From Sedimenticola sp. (GTDB taxonomy: Bacteria > Pseudomonadota > Gammaproteobacteria > Chromatiales > Chromatiaceae): a stretch of 47,164 nt of DNA. Below, piece after piece: positions 8,495 through 17,284 of the stretch (its first letter is position 1; each line of letters begins with the position of its first letter). Where the stretch lies: NCBI GenBank assembly GCA_026196795.1, contig JAPHUE010000074.1:1-47164 (forward strand), in the 5' to 3' direction. Below the pieces are notes generated by a model. The model saw only the letters and a program-made list of their open reading frames with translations. It ran no database searches and had not been told where the DNA came from. A program made the position numbers and the translations under genes.

Positions 8495-9321
8495 CAGTGA
8501 TTACCCAGCATTTCAGACAACTCTTCAGAGCGTTTCTTTGCCCCTTCAAGGGCTTGGGCAAATAGTGCTTTCAGATCACCCTGTTCCAGTATTTCCAGTG
8601 CACGTTCTGTTGTGCCGCCCGGAGAGGTGACCTTTTGTCTTAACGTGGCGGGTCCATCACTGCTCTCAATAGCCATGCGTGCGGCCCCAAGAGCGGTCTG
8701 AATGGTCAATAATCGTGCGGTATCCTTGGCTAATCCGTGGTTAATTGCGGCGGCTTCCATGGCTTCCATGACCAAAAAGAAGTAGGCAGGGCCGCTGCCT
8801 GAGAGTGCTGTGGCGATATCCATTAGCTGTTCATCATCTACCCAGCGGGTCAGCCCAACAGCTCGGAGAATAGATTCAGCCAAGTCTCGCTGCTGGTCAG
8901 AAACGCCTTTACCGGCATGTAATACGGTTGCGCCCGCCTGCAGCATAGCCGGAGTATTGGGCATGCTGCGGACCAGAGCGACTTCGCCTCCCAGCCAATG
9001 CTGCAGATCAGCCTCGCGAATACCGGCGGCAATTGAGACGATAAGTGGCTGTTTTTCCTGTACGGCGGTTGCCAAATCGAGACAAATCTTCTCGAGTACC
9101 TGTGGCTTCACCGCCAGAACCACGACGTCAGCCTGTTTAACGGCCGCCGAGTTGTCCTCGGCCGATTGTATGCCAAAGCGGGCCGACAGGTCGGCCAGTT
9201 TCTCGCTATCAGGGTCACTGGCGATGATCAGTTTGGGGTTATATCCATCTGCAACCAATCCTCCGATCAGGCTGGTTGCCATATTTCCGCTGCCGATAAA
9301 GGCGATAGTCTTGCTGTTCAT
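8494..9321 (-). CDS. proC: Pyrroline-5-carboxylate reductase ProC
   Basis: ProC reduces pyrroline-5-carboxylate to proline with NAD(P)H, the last step of proline synthesis. The 275-residue product has an N-terminal Rossmann motif (FIGSGNMATSLIGGLV), the VVLAVKPQVL segment, and the C-terminal family signature with GSGPAYFFLVMEAM and TSPGGTTERALE. Length is normal. It lies downstream of yggS and overlaps yggT by one base. Confidence 0.97.
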   Translation of the reverse strand: MNSKTIAFIGSGNMATSLIGGLVADGYNPKLIIASDPDSEKLADLSARFGIQSAEDNSAAVKQADVVVLAVKPQVLEKICLDLATAVQEKQPLIVSIAAGIREADLQHWLGGEVALVRSMPNTPAMLQAGATVLHAGKGVSDQQRDLAESILRAVGLTRWVDDEQLMDIATALSGSGPAYFFLVMEAMEAAAINHGLAKDTARLLTIQTALGAARMAIESSDGPATLRQKVTSPGGTTERALEILEQGDLKALFAQALEGAKKRSEELSEMLGNH

Positions 9322-9417
9322 AGTCTTAATTTAAGATTGCTCAATTAGAAATGCCGGTATGGCTATGTTCCTATCCTATCGTATTCGTTTGCGCTGATAT
9401 ATCCCTCGGATGCTCAT

Positions 9418-10110
9418 TCAGGTGGGATAGTTTCTCGGACCAAAAATGGCTGTACCGATCCGCACAATGGTCGTTCCCTCGGCAATGGCTGCCTCGAGAT
9501 CATCACTCATCCCCATTGAGAGTGTTTTCAGCGGCTTTTCAGGTGTGGCGAGTTGGTCTCTTAACAGACGTAAAGCTCGAAACGGCTGACGCTGAGCATT
9601 CAGCTCTTCTGCTGGGGCGGGTAGTGTCATGAAGCCTTGTAGGGCGAGTCTGGGATAGTTTGCCATGTCGCCAACGATTGCCTCCACCTCTATAGGAGCA
9701 AAGCCGGCCTTGCTCTCTTCATTGTCGATTTTTACCTGTAAGCAGATGTTGAGAGGGGGTAAATCAACGGGGCGTTGGTCATTCAACCGTCTGAGCTGCT
9801 TGCTGTTGTCGATACTGTGAACCCAATCGAAGTTTTCAGCTATGGATCGCGTCTTGTTTCCCTGTATCCTCCCTATAAAGTGCCACTCGATACCCAGGCC
9901 CTGAAGTTCGGCTATCTTGGTCAGTGCTTCCTGGATATAGCTTTCACCAAAGCAGCGCTGCCCGGCGGAGAGGGCTTGTTGGATTTCGTCACTGGTTCGC
10001 GTCTTGCTGACGGCCAGGAGCTTCACAGAACCGGCTGTGCGATGATGGTGCTGCATTGCCTGCTGAATCTGGATATTGACGTTTTCAAGTCGCTTCTTGA
10101 TGAGGGGCAT
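9418..10110 (-). CDS. yggS: Pyridoxal 5'-phosphate homeostasis protein YggS
   Basis: YggS (PROSC/PLPBP family) is a single-domain alanine-racemase-fold protein that binds PLP and buffers it. The 230-residue product has the PLP lysine at K36 in LLAVSKTRTSDEI. It also has GESYIQEA, the WHFIGRIQGNK motif, and the phosphate-binding C-terminus SMGMSDDLEAAIAEGTT. It begins a minus-strand unit leading to proC and diverges from pilT, the arrangement known in Pseudomonas. Confidence 0.96.
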   Translation of the reverse strand: MPLIKKRLENVNIQIQQAMQHHHRTAGSVKLLAVSKTRTSDEIQQALSAGQRCFGESYIQEALTKIAELQGLGIEWHFIGRIQGNKTRSIAENFDWVHSIDNSKQLRRLNDQRPVDLPPLNICLQVKIDNEESKAGFAPIEVEAIVGDMANYPRLALQGFMTLPAPAEELNAQRQPFRALRLLRDQLATPEKPLKTLSMGMSDDLEAAIAEGTTIVRIGTAIFGPRNYPT

Positions 10111-10302
10111 GATCTTGGTTGGCCTGTGTGTCTATAATAGAGTGTAGTGGATGGCTATGGCTGTTCTGCTATTAAAACAAAAAACGTCAGTTTCCCCAAT
10201 TGCGGTCGCTATCCGTTCAGGGAGATACGCAGGATTGCCTACAGTTTGGAAGGGGTGCTGACATGTTGGACATTAATAACACAATAACGGGAGATGGGGT
10301 GT

Positions 10303-11340
10303 ATGGATATTGCTGAGCTTCTTGCCTTTAGCGTCAAGCATGAGGCCTCAGACTTGCACATTTCGGCGGGGTTGCCGCCAATGATCCGGGTAGATGGTGA
10401 TATTCGCAGGATCAATGTGCCAGCGCTGGATCATAAGGTCGTACATGCTTTGGTGTATGACATCATGAATGACAAGCAGCGGAAAGATTATGAGGAGTTC
10501 CTGGAGACAGACTTCTCATTTGAGATTCCCGGGCTTGCCAGGTTTCGTGTCAATGCATTCAATCAGGATCGGGGTGCCTCTGCGGTATTTCGTACCATTC
10601 CGGCCAAGGTGCTGACCCTGGAGGACTTGGGTTGTCCCGAGACTTTTAAAGATATTGTGAATGTCCCCCGAGGACTGGTGTTAGTGACCGGCCCTACGGG
10701 TTCAGGTAAATCCACCACGCTTGCAGCGATGATGGATTACAAGAATGATACTGAGTATGGTCATATTCTCACTATTGAGGATCCGATCGAATTTGTTCAC
10801 ACCAGCAAGAAGTGTCTGATCAATCAGCGTGAGGTACACCGGGATACTCTGGGCTTCTCTGAAGCGTTGCGTTCGGCACTGCGTGAAGATCCTGATATCA
10901 TTCTGGTAGGTGAGTTACGTGATCTGGAGACCATACGACTGGCGCTGACAGCAGCAGAGACGGGGCATCTGGTGTTTGGTACCTTGCATACCAGCTCGGC
11001 TGCGAAAACTATCGACCGTATTATTGATGTGTTTCCTGCGGGTGAGAAATCCATGGTTCGCTCCATGCTCTCTGAGTCTCTTCGGTCAGTTATTGCACAA
11101 ACCTTGATGAAGAAGGTTGGCGGTGGTCGAACAGCTGCTTGGGAGATCATGGTGGGTACGCCAGCTATTCGAAACCTGATTCGTGAGGATAAGGTTGCCC
11201 AGATGTACTCTGCCATTCAGACGGGTCAGGCTACGGGCATGCAGACCCTTGATCAGCATCTTCAGGAGCTGGTGAAAAAAGGTATGATCAGCCGGTTGGA
11301 TGCGCGGATGAAGGCTGCCAATAAAGAGATTTTCTCTTGA
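10303..11340 (+). CDS. pilT: Type IV pilus retraction ATPase PilT
   Basis: PilT is the hexameric motor ATPase that depolymerises the pilus and powers twitching. The 345-residue product has an N-terminal PAS-like domain (ASDLHISAGLPP), Walker A GPTGSGKST, the Asp box TIEDPIEF, Walker B DIILVGELRD, a His box, and the C-terminal retraction motif AIRNLIRE. An in-frame ATG three codons earlier exists, but MDIAELLAFS is the conserved start. The 192-base gap to the divergent yggS gene should hold both promoters. Confidence 0.98.
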   Translation: MDIAELLAFSVKHEASDLHISAGLPPMIRVDGDIRRINVPALDHKVVHALVYDIMNDKQRKDYEEFLETDFSFEIPGLARFRVNAFNQDRGASAVFRTIPAKVLTLEDLGCPETFKDIVNVPRGLVLVTGPTGSGKSTTLAAMMDYKNDTEYGHILTIEDPIEFVHTSKKCLINQREVHRDTLGFSEALRSALREDPDIILVGELRDLETIRLALTAAETGHLVFGTLHTSSAAKTIDRIIDVFPAGEKSMVRSMLSESLRSVIAQTLMKKVGGGRTAAWEIMVGTPAIRNLIREDKVAQMYSAIQTGQATGMQTLDQHLQELVKKGMISRLDARMKAANKEIFS

Positions 11341-11388
11341 TGCAGATGTAGCTAATGGAACCGACAAACGTTCGGTAGCGAGGGAAAT

Positions 11389-12513
11389 GTGGACTTTAAT
11401 GCACTATTGAACCTGATGGCCCAGAAAAAGGCCTCTGATCTTTTTATAACCGCGGGTATGCCGCCCTGTATCAAGGTCAATGGCCGGATCATGCCGGTTG
11501 CAAAGAGTAAATTCAATGATGAGCAGGCGCGGGATCTGGTCATTGGTCTGATGTCACCTGCCCAGCGGGAAGAGTTTACCCAGACCAATGAATGCAACTT
11601 TGCCGTGAGCTCCAAAGGGGCGGGGCGTTTCCGTGTCAGTGCCTTTGTGCAGCGTGATTCGGTTGGCATGGTGTTACGGCGGATCGAGACCCGTATCCCG
11701 GAAATACAGGATCTGTTGTTACCACCGATCCTGAAAGAGTTGGCGCTTGCCAAACGGGGCATGGTGATCTTTGCTGGTGCCACAGGCACCGGCAAATCTA
11801 CCTCTTTGGCATCCCTTGTTGGCTATCGTAACCGTAACAGTTCGGGTCACATTATCACCATCGAAGACCCAATAGAGTTTATTCATAATCATGATGGTTG
11901 CATCATTACCCAGCGCGAAGTGGGAATCGACACTGAGTCCTATCAGGTTGCATTAAAGAACACCCTCCGGCAGGCACCTGATGTGATTCTCATTGGTGAG
12001 ATCAGGACCCGTGAGACAATGGATCATGCCATTGCGTTTGCCGAGACGGGGCATCTGGTGTTGTCCACGTTACATGCCAATAATGCCAACCAGGCGCTGG
12101 ATCGTATTATCAACTTCTTCCCGGAAGATCGACGAGATCAGGTGTTCATGGACCTCTCGCTCAATCTGCGCGCTATCGTGGCTCAGCAGCTGGTCAGGCG
12201 GCCGGATGGAAAGAGTCGGCGGCCGGTAGTAGAGACGCTCATTAACACCCCACTGGCGGCGGATTTGATCCGTAAGGGTGAGGTGCATAAGCTGAAGGAG
12301 CTGATGAAACGCTCAACAGAGCAGGGGATGATGACCTTCGATCAAGCACTCTATAAGCTCTACACTGAGGGCGAGATCACCTATGAGGATGCCATTCTGC
12401 ATGCCGATTCAGCCAATGAAGTTCGCTTAATGATCAAGCTGGGGGGTACGGATGCGGAACGCTATGCGGCACGCATGAATACCGTCACCTTGCTGGATCA
12501 GGAAGAGATGTAG
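11389..12513 (+). CDS. pilU: PilT-dependent retraction ATPase PilU
   Basis: PilU works with PilT to give high-force retraction of type IV pili. The 374-residue product shows Walker A GATGTGKST, Asp box TIEDPIEF, Walker B DVILIGEIRT and the PilU-like C-terminus with TPLAADLIRKGEVH in place of the PilT AIRNLIRE motif. The start is GTG at 11389 with a GAGGGA Shine-Dalgarno directly before it. It follows pilT by 48 bases and should be co-transcribed. Confidence 0.97.
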   Translation: MDFNALLNLMAQKKASDLFITAGMPPCIKVNGRIMPVAKSKFNDEQARDLVIGLMSPAQREEFTQTNECNFAVSSKGAGRFRVSAFVQRDSVGMVLRRIETRIPEIQDLLLPPILKELALAKRGMVIFAGATGTGKSTSLASLVGYRNRNSSGHIITIEDPIEFIHNHDGCIITQREVGIDTESYQVALKNTLRQAPDVILIGEIRTRETMDHAIAFAETGHLVLSTLHANNANQALDRIINFFPEDRRDQVFMDLSLNLRAIVAQQLVRRPDGKSRRPVVETLINTPLAADLIRKGEVHKLKELMKRSTEQGMMTFDQALYKLYTEGEITYEDAILHADSANEVRLMIKLGGTDAERYAARMNTVTLLDQEEM

Positions 12514-12520
12514 CTTGATG

Positions 12521-12548
12521 CACCCCATCTGCAGTGGCAGCTGGGGTG
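12521..12548. terminator. Hairpin between convergent pilU and pyrK-like genes, probable two-way terminator
   Basis: CACCCCA (12521-12527) pairs with TGGGGTG (12542-12548), and the inner CTGC/GCAG extends the stem. It sits in the 42 bases between the pilU stop and the stop of the minus-strand gene. Neither side has a strong U-tract, so the call rests on the stem and its convergent position. Confidence 0.5.
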
Positions 12549-12555
12549 TACAGAT

Positions 12556-13434
12556 TTAGACTGGAAAAACCGCGCGCGAATCGAATACGGGGCCATCCAC
12601 ACAGACGCGCTTCATAGCGGGTCCGGCCTCCGTTGCAACTTCTACAACACACCCGGCACAACCCCCCACGCCACAGGCCATGAACTCTTCAAGTGATACC
12701 TGGCAGGGCAGATCAAACTCGGCTGCCAGTTTTGCGACACTCTCCAGCATGGGATGGGGGCCACAGGAGAAGATTTCCACTTCACTGCGTTGTTCGGCAG
12801 AGAGATTATTCAGCCAGTGTCGGGCCAGGTCGGTCACATAGCCTTCAAAGCAGCCCGGAAATCCCTGCAGGCTGGCCAGTCGACTGGGGATTTGCCACTC
12901 ATCAAGTAACGGCATACTGGCAATGACATCCTGGGGCATTTCCGGTGTGAGAATGCTGGAGGGGTGCGGTTTAAAGGGGAAGGGAACTTCAGATCCCAGA
13001 ATCACCATCGGGTGGTACTCTTTCTCGCCCGCCAGACTCTGGGCAATAAATACCATGGGTGGCATGCCGACCCCACCACCGATCAACAGGGGTCTGGAGC
13101 GTTCAGGGTGCAGTACGAAGGGCTCTCCAATGGGGCCCATGATACTCAACTGCTCGCCTTTCTTTCTTTGTGCCAGCAAACGGGTGCCTTCACCCACCGC
13201 CTTGTAGAGAAACTCAACCCAGCCCTCTTTAGCTGAGGTGCGCATGATGGATATGGGCCGACGTAAGGGTTTTGCACGATCGCACTGAATATGGGCGAAA
13301 CTGCCGGGCAGGGCTTTTTCGGCACACAGAGGGGCATGGACGCGGAGAATATACTGCTCTCCCTCATAGGCTTCGTGAAAGAGAATCTCGGTCTCTTCTA
13401 AATAAATGGTGTCACGATGGGCTTTTGTGGTCAT
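12556..13434 (-). CDS. PyrK-like dihydroorotate dehydrogenase electron-transfer subunit
   Basis: The 292-residue product is a ferredoxin-reductase-type flavoprotein. The FAD-binding RRPISIM motif is near residue 58, an NAD-binding glycine loop LLIGGGVGMPP lies in the middle, and the SCGPHPML motif follows. The C-terminal cluster segment is CGVGGCAGC plus a later VCVDGPVF, which gives the four cysteines of the PyrK-type [2Fe-2S] site. In class 1B enzymes PyrK passes electrons from PyrD to NAD. No pyrD is in this window, so the partner is unknown. It lies 8 bases after pyrC' and ends the operon. Another reductase role is possible. Confidence 0.82.
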   Translation of the reverse strand: MTTKAHRDTIYLEETEILFHEAYEGEQYILRVHAPLCAEKALPGSFAHIQCDRAKPLRRPISIMRTSAKEGWVEFLYKAVGEGTRLLAQRKKGEQLSIMGPIGEPFVLHPERSRPLLIGGGVGMPPMVFIAQSLAGEKEYHPMVILGSEVPFPFKPHPSSILTPEMPQDVIASMPLLDEWQIPSRLASLQGFPGCFEGYVTDLARHWLNNLSAEQRSEVEIFSCGPHPMLESVAKLAAEFDLPCQVSLEEFMACGVGGCAGCVVEVATEAGPAMKRVCVDGPVFDSRAVFPV

Positions 13435-13442
13435 ATCTGGTA

Positions 13443-14747
13443 TTACGCTACGGTTGAAGTGTCAGAGTTAAAGACAATACGGCCTTCAAACAGGGTGTGT
13501 GTCACTTTTCCCTGGAACTCCCAGCCAATAAAGGGGGTATTGCGTCCTGCACCCGGGATTTCATCTTTTTTCAATACCCAGTGCTCCTCCGGGTCAAATA
13601 TGCAGATATCGGCGCTACTTCCTGCATGCAATCGACCGTAGGGGAGATCCAGGATGTCGGCTGGACCGCAGGTGATTCGTGCTATCGCATCTGATAGCGG
13701 AAGCACTCCTTCATCCACTAGCTTGAGGGTCAGCGGCAAGAGTGTCTGCAGACCTGACATTCCGGTCATTGTAGAAGGGAAGGGGGCCTCTTTGGCGTCA
13801 TCTTTGAGTGGTTGATGGTCAGAGCAGATGGCGCCAATAACCCCTTTAGCCAGGGCGATGCGAAGTGCCTCTCTATCGGCCAGACTGCGTAGTGGTGGAT
13901 TGAGGTGGCAGTTGCTGTCGAAATCCTCAATATCCATCTCAGTAAGGTGCAGTTGATGGGCGGCGACATTGGCAGAGACGGGTAGTCTTTGGTGCTGTGC
14001 CTGCTCGATCATACGTGTGGCAGTGCCGCTAGAGAGTAAATGGAAATGAATGCGGCAGCCGGTGTGTTCCGCGAGGGCCAGATCGCGGGCTACGGCAACC
14101 GATTCAGCGGCCTCAGGGATGCCGGGTAAGCCCAGTCGGGCACTGACGGGGCCCTCGTGGGCGTAACCGTTGTTACGAAGGTGACGGTCTTCCGGGCGCA
14201 GGATGGCCGTGATACCGAAGGTGGCGGCATACTCCAGTGCTCGGCGCTCGACAAGTGTATTGGCCAGTGGGGCGTAGCCGTTGCTCATGGCAACACAGCC
14301 GGCCCGTTTCAGTGCGACCATCTCGCTCAGGTGCTCGCCTGCCAGCTTTTGCGTCATAGCACCGATTGGGAGGAGGCGTGCTTTGGCTGCCCGTTTGGCT
14401 CGACGTAGAATCAAGGTTACTACGGCGGGTGTATCAATCACCGGGTCAGTATCTGGTGGGCAACAGAGGGTGGTAATTCCCGCCTTGGCGGCCGCACTGG
14501 TCTCGCTGCTGATGGTGGCGATATGTTCATCGCCGGGCTCGCGTAGACGTACGCTAAGATCCACCAGCCCTGGGCAGACGATCTTTCCTGCGGCATCAAT
14601 TGTATGTTGAGGGGTGAAGCTGTCAGGTCGATCACCCACGGAGAGGATCTTGCCGTTATGGATGAACAGGTCGGTGATTTGATCAATGCCATTGGCGGGA
14701 TCAATGACTCGACCGCCGAGGATCTGAATAGTGGTACTTGCACTCAT
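13443..14747 (-). CDS. Dihydroorotase-like protein PyrC' (probably catalytically inactive, PyrB partner)
   Basis: The 434-residue product is an amidohydrolase-fold dihydroorotase homologue. Active enzymes have a metal-binding HxHxR after the first strand. Here the equivalent is S65-V66-R67-L68-R69 in [10 protein letters not shown], so both histidines are missing. D and H near SDHQPL and H in [10 protein letters not shown] are retained. In Pseudomonas such inactive PyrC' proteins are needed to assemble the aspartate carbamoyltransferase complex. The gene overlaps pyrB by 4 bases (ATGA), as expected for partners. A working dihydroorotase must be encoded elsewhere. Confidence 0.9.
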   Translation of the reverse strand: MSASTTIQILGGRVIDPANGIDQITDLFIHNGKILSVGDRPDSFTPQHTIDAAGKIVCPGLVDLSVRLREPGDEHIATISSETSAAAKAGITTLCCPPDTDPVIDTPAVVTLILRRAKRAAKARLLPIGAMTQKLAGEHLSEMVALKRAGCVAMSNGYAPLANTLVERRALEYAATFGITAILRPEDRHLRNNGYAHEGPVSARLGLPGIPEAAESVAVARDLALAEHTGCRIHFHLLSSGTATRMIEQAQHQRLPVSANVAAHQLHLTEMDIEDFDSNCHLNPPLRSLADREALRIALAKGVIGAICSDHQPLKDDAKEAPFPSTMTGMSGLQTLLPLTLKLVDEGVLPLSDAIARITCGPADILDLPYGRLHAGSSADICIFDPEEHWVLKKDEIPGAGRNTPFIGWEFQGKVTHTLFEGRIVFNSDTSTVA

Positions 14748-15721
14748 CGTCCGGCAGCTCCCTGGGCCTGGGTTCCCATGGTCATCGACATCACCGCCAT
14801 TCTGACAGCGATACCAAAACTGACTTGTTGCAGGATCACTGAACGGGGGCCGTCAGCGACTTGTGAGTCCATCTCGACGCCCCGATTGATTGGTCCAGGA
14901 TGCATGACAATGACGTCAGGCTTGGCGGCCCTTAAACGTTTTTCTGTTAGACCATATAGCTGGAAATATTCATGCTCACTGGGGAGTAGTGCACCTGTCA
15001 TACGCTCCTTTTGAAGGCGTAGCATGATGATGACGTCAACATCTTTGATGCCCTCTTCCAGATCATGGAAGACATGCACACCCATTGTGCGTGGATCAGA
15101 GGGCAGTAAGGTGCGTGGTGCAATGACCCGAACCTCTGATGTACCGAGGGTGTTCAGTGCCAGAATCTGGGAGCGGGCAACCCGTGAGTGCAGGATGTCA
15201 CCGACAATGGCCACCCGAAGTCCGGTGAATTCACCTTTGTGACGACGTATCGTGAACATGTCGAGCATGGCCTGTGTGGGGTGGGCATGCTGTCCGTCGC
15301 CGGCATTGATCACGCTGATATGGGGCGCGCTGTGTGTGGCAAAAAAGTGCGCTGCACCACTGTCTGAATGGCGAATAACAAACATGTCAACATGCATCGC
15401 TTCAAGATTACGCAGTGTATCAAGCAGGGTCTCACCTTTGGTGGTGGATGAGGTGCTGACATTCAGATTGAGCACGTCTGCGGAGAGCCGCTTGGCGGCT
15501 ACTTCAAACGTGGTACGGGTGCGCGTGCTGTTCTCAAAAAACAGGTTGCATATTGTTTTTCCACGGAGGAGCGGGACTTTTTTTACTACCCGTTCTGAAA
15601 CGCCGGTGAAGGATTCGGCTGTATCCAGAATTTCATTCAGCATCTCTCGCTTCAGGCCATCTATAGTGAGGAAATGCTTGAGTCTGCCGTTATTGTCGAG
15701 TTGGATGTTGGGCTTGCTCAC
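14744..15721 (-). CDS. pyrB: Aspartate carbamoyltransferase catalytic subunit PyrB
   Basis: PyrB joins carbamoyl phosphate and aspartate, the first committed step of pyrimidine synthesis. The 325-residue product has the carbamoyl-phosphate loop STRTRTTF (65-72), the [14 protein letters not shown] motif and the [11 protein letters not shown] segment. It is flanked by pyrR upstream (4-base overlap) and pyrC' downstream (4-base overlap). No pyrI regulatory subunit gene is present, which fits the Pseudomonas-type PyrB-PyrC' enzyme. Confidence 0.98.
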   Translation of the reverse strand: MSKPNIQLDNNGRLKHFLTIDGLKREMLNEILDTAESFTGVSERVVKKVPLLRGKTICNLFFENSTRTRTTFEVAAKRLSADVLNLNVSTSSTTKGETLLDTLRNLEAMHVDMFVIRHSDSGAAHFFATHSAPHISVINAGDGQHAHPTQAMLDMFTIRRHKGEFTGLRVAIVGDILHSRVARSQILALNTLGTSEVRVIAPRTLLPSDPRTMGVHVFHDLEEGIKDVDVIIMLRLQKERMTGALLPSEHEYFQLYGLTEKRLRAAKPDVIVMHPGPINRGVEMDSQVADGPRSVILQQVSFGIAVRMAVMSMTMGTQAQGAAGR

Positions 15722-16242
15722 GATGTTCCCCTGGTCTCCTGTTTTGAGGTGCCAATAATCAGATTGAGTGGATCAGGACCCGTCAGTGTTATTTGTTGTT
15801 CGTTGGTGAGTGGCGGGCGCACTCCGACTACACTGGGCTGTATGGGTAGTTCACGGCCACTGCGTTCAACCAATGTCGCCAGTATTATGGAAGCGGGACG
15901 GCCATAATCAAATATCTCATTCATCGCGGCGCGGATGGTTCGACCAGTTTGCAGTACGTCATCTACCAGAATAATGTGGCGATCTTCAACTTCAAAGGGT
16001 ATCTGTGAGGGCTTGACCTTGGGGTTCATGCCAATCCGGGTGAAGTCATCCCGATAAAATGAGATGTCCAGGGTGCCGAGGGGTTGCTCGATATGGAGTA
16101 GTTTGTGTAGGCGTTCAGCCAGCCAGACGCCACCGGTATGTATGCCGATCATGACAGGGTCTGTAGCTTGTTGTACCTCAAGGCGTGTCTTGATGGCTTG
16201 TACCATCTCAGTGATGAGACCATCAATCGCCTCAGACTGCAT
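15718..16242 (-). CDS. pyrR: PyrR-like bifunctional regulator / uracil phosphoribosyltransferase
   Basis: The product (174 residues from the ATG chosen here) is a type I phosphoribosyltransferase of the PyrR family, with the PRPP motif [16 protein letters not shown] and the [14 protein letters not shown] segment. PyrR can regulate pyr genes and has uracil phosphoribosyltransferase activity. An upstream in-frame GTG at 16263 would overlap ruvX by 14 bases; the ATG at 16242 leaves a 7-base gap and has an AAGAGA about 12 bases before it. It overlaps pyrB by 4 bases. I see no attenuator in the operon, so RNA-based control is unproven. Confidence 0.93.
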   Translation of the reverse strand: MQSEAIDGLITEMVQAIKTRLEVQQATDPVMIGIHTGGVWLAERLHKLLHIEQPLGTLDISFYRDDFTRIGMNPKVKPSQIPFEVEDRHIILVDDVLQTGRTIRAAMNEIFDYGRPASIILATLVERSGRELPIQPSVVGVRPPLTNEQQITLTGPDPLNLIIGTSKQETRGTS

Positions 16243-16249
16243 GTAGGGT

Positions 16250-16651
16250 TTATTCTCTTTCACTTAACCAGGTTTCCAGGATTAGTTTAGCTGCCATAGC
16301 ATCAAGTTCTTCAAAGTTCTTAGGCGCCCGCCCCAGCTCCTGTCGTGCTATCTGGGAGGTGAGTCGTTCGTCACTCATATGAACGGGTAATCGATAGCGC
16401 CCTTCCAGTTGTCTGGCAAAGCGGCGTGCCAGTGGAGCGACCTCGGTCTCCTTGTCATCCATGTCAAACGGTAAGCCAACCACCAGGGCTTCAGGCTGCC
16501 AGTTCTCAATCAGCTGACTGATCTTTGCCCAGTCCGGCTTCTGTTGCAACGCGCGAAGTGTGACAAGCGGTGTGGCGGTGCCGGTCAGCGTCTGACCTAC
16601 AGCGATACCGATTTTTTTCGTGCCGTAGTCAAAACCCAGTAGTGTACCCAT
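16250..16651 (-). CDS. ruvX: Pre-16S rRNA 5'-end nuclease YqgF/RuvX
   Basis: The 133-residue product has the RNase H-like YqgF fold: GFDYGTKKIGIAVG at residues 6-19 with the first catalytic aspartate (D8), VVGLPFDMD, SDERLTSQIA, and a late aspartate in DAMAAKLIL. YqgF takes part in 16S rRNA 5'-end maturation and has been called a Holliday-junction resolvase homologue. It lies 19 bases after algH and just before pyrR, the order known in Pseudomonas. Confidence 0.95.
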   Translation of the reverse strand: MGTLLGFDYGTKKIGIAVGQTLTGTATPLVTLRALQQKPDWAKISQLIENWQPEALVVGLPFDMDDKETEVAPLARRFARQLEGRYRLPVHMSDERLTSQIARQELGRAPKNFEELDAMAAKLILETWLSERE

Positions 16652-16670
16652 TTTACCTGTTTATTGCCGT

Positions 16671-17234
16671 CTAAGCATGGCCAGCTTCGCCAGATAGCAG
16701 GTTGAGATCAATACCGAGGGCTTTGGCAGCCGCTTCCCAGCGAGCCTCGGCTGGCAAATCAAACAGTACGTTCTCCGGGGCTGGGCCATTCAGCCAGGCA
16801 TTGGCGCTGATCTCCTGCTCCAGTTGCCCCTCACCCCACCCGGCATAGCCAAGTGCGATCAGACTCTTCTCCGGCCCTTTGCCGTGGGCGATTGCCTCAA
16901 GTATATCTCTGGAAGTGGTGATGCTGATATCGGGTGTGATTTTCAGCGTGGAGTCCCAGTTACCATCCTGCGTGTGCAAAACAAAGCCCCTGTCGGTTTG
17001 AACGGGACCACCGATATAGATGATTTGCTCTGCGCTCGGAAAATCGCTATTGCTGATATCCAGTTGGTCCAGTATGTCGTTGAGACGTAAGCCGGAGGGG
17101 CGATTGATCACAATACCCATAGCGCCCTCTTCTCCATGCTGACAGAGGTAGGTCACGGTGTGGTGGAAGTTGGTATCTTCCAGCCCAGGCATGGCAATCA
17201 GAAACTGATTTGTCAGGTATCCACTACTGTTCAT
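16671..17234 (-). CDS. algH: UPF0301/AlgH (YqgE) family protein
   Basis: The 187-residue product matches the YqgE/AlgH (DUF179) family: LTNQFLIAMPGLEDTNFHHTV in two stretches near the start, GAMGIVINRPSGLRL, IYIGGPVQTDRGFVLH and ALGYAGWGEGQLEQEI. In Pseudomonas AlgH affects alginate regulation, but its biochemical role is not settled. It is paired with ruvX as in most gammaproteobacteria. No clear Shine-Dalgarno precedes the ATG; a hairpin lies 15 bases upstream. Confidence 0.95.
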   Translation of the reverse strand: MNSSGYLTNQFLIAMPGLEDTNFHHTVTYLCQHGEEGAMGIVINRPSGLRLNDILDQLDISNSDFPSAEQIIYIGGPVQTDRGFVLHTQDGNWDSTLKITPDISITTSRDILEAIAHGKGPEKSLIALGYAGWGEGQLEQEISANAWLNGPAPENVLFDLPAEARWEAAAKALGIDLNLLSGEAGHA

Positions 17235-17248
17235 AGTTATATAGTATC

Positions 17249-17273
17249 GGTTGCGGGGGGTATGTCCGCAACC
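17249..17273 (-). other. Hairpin between tonB and algH
   Basis: GGTTGCGG (17249-17256) pairs perfectly with CCGCAACC (17266-17273). It lies in the 50-base gap upstream of algH and is not followed by a U-tract on the minus strand, so it may be a processing or stability element or a leaky stop. Confidence 0.4.
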
Positions 17274-17284
17274 ATTAGCAGCGG

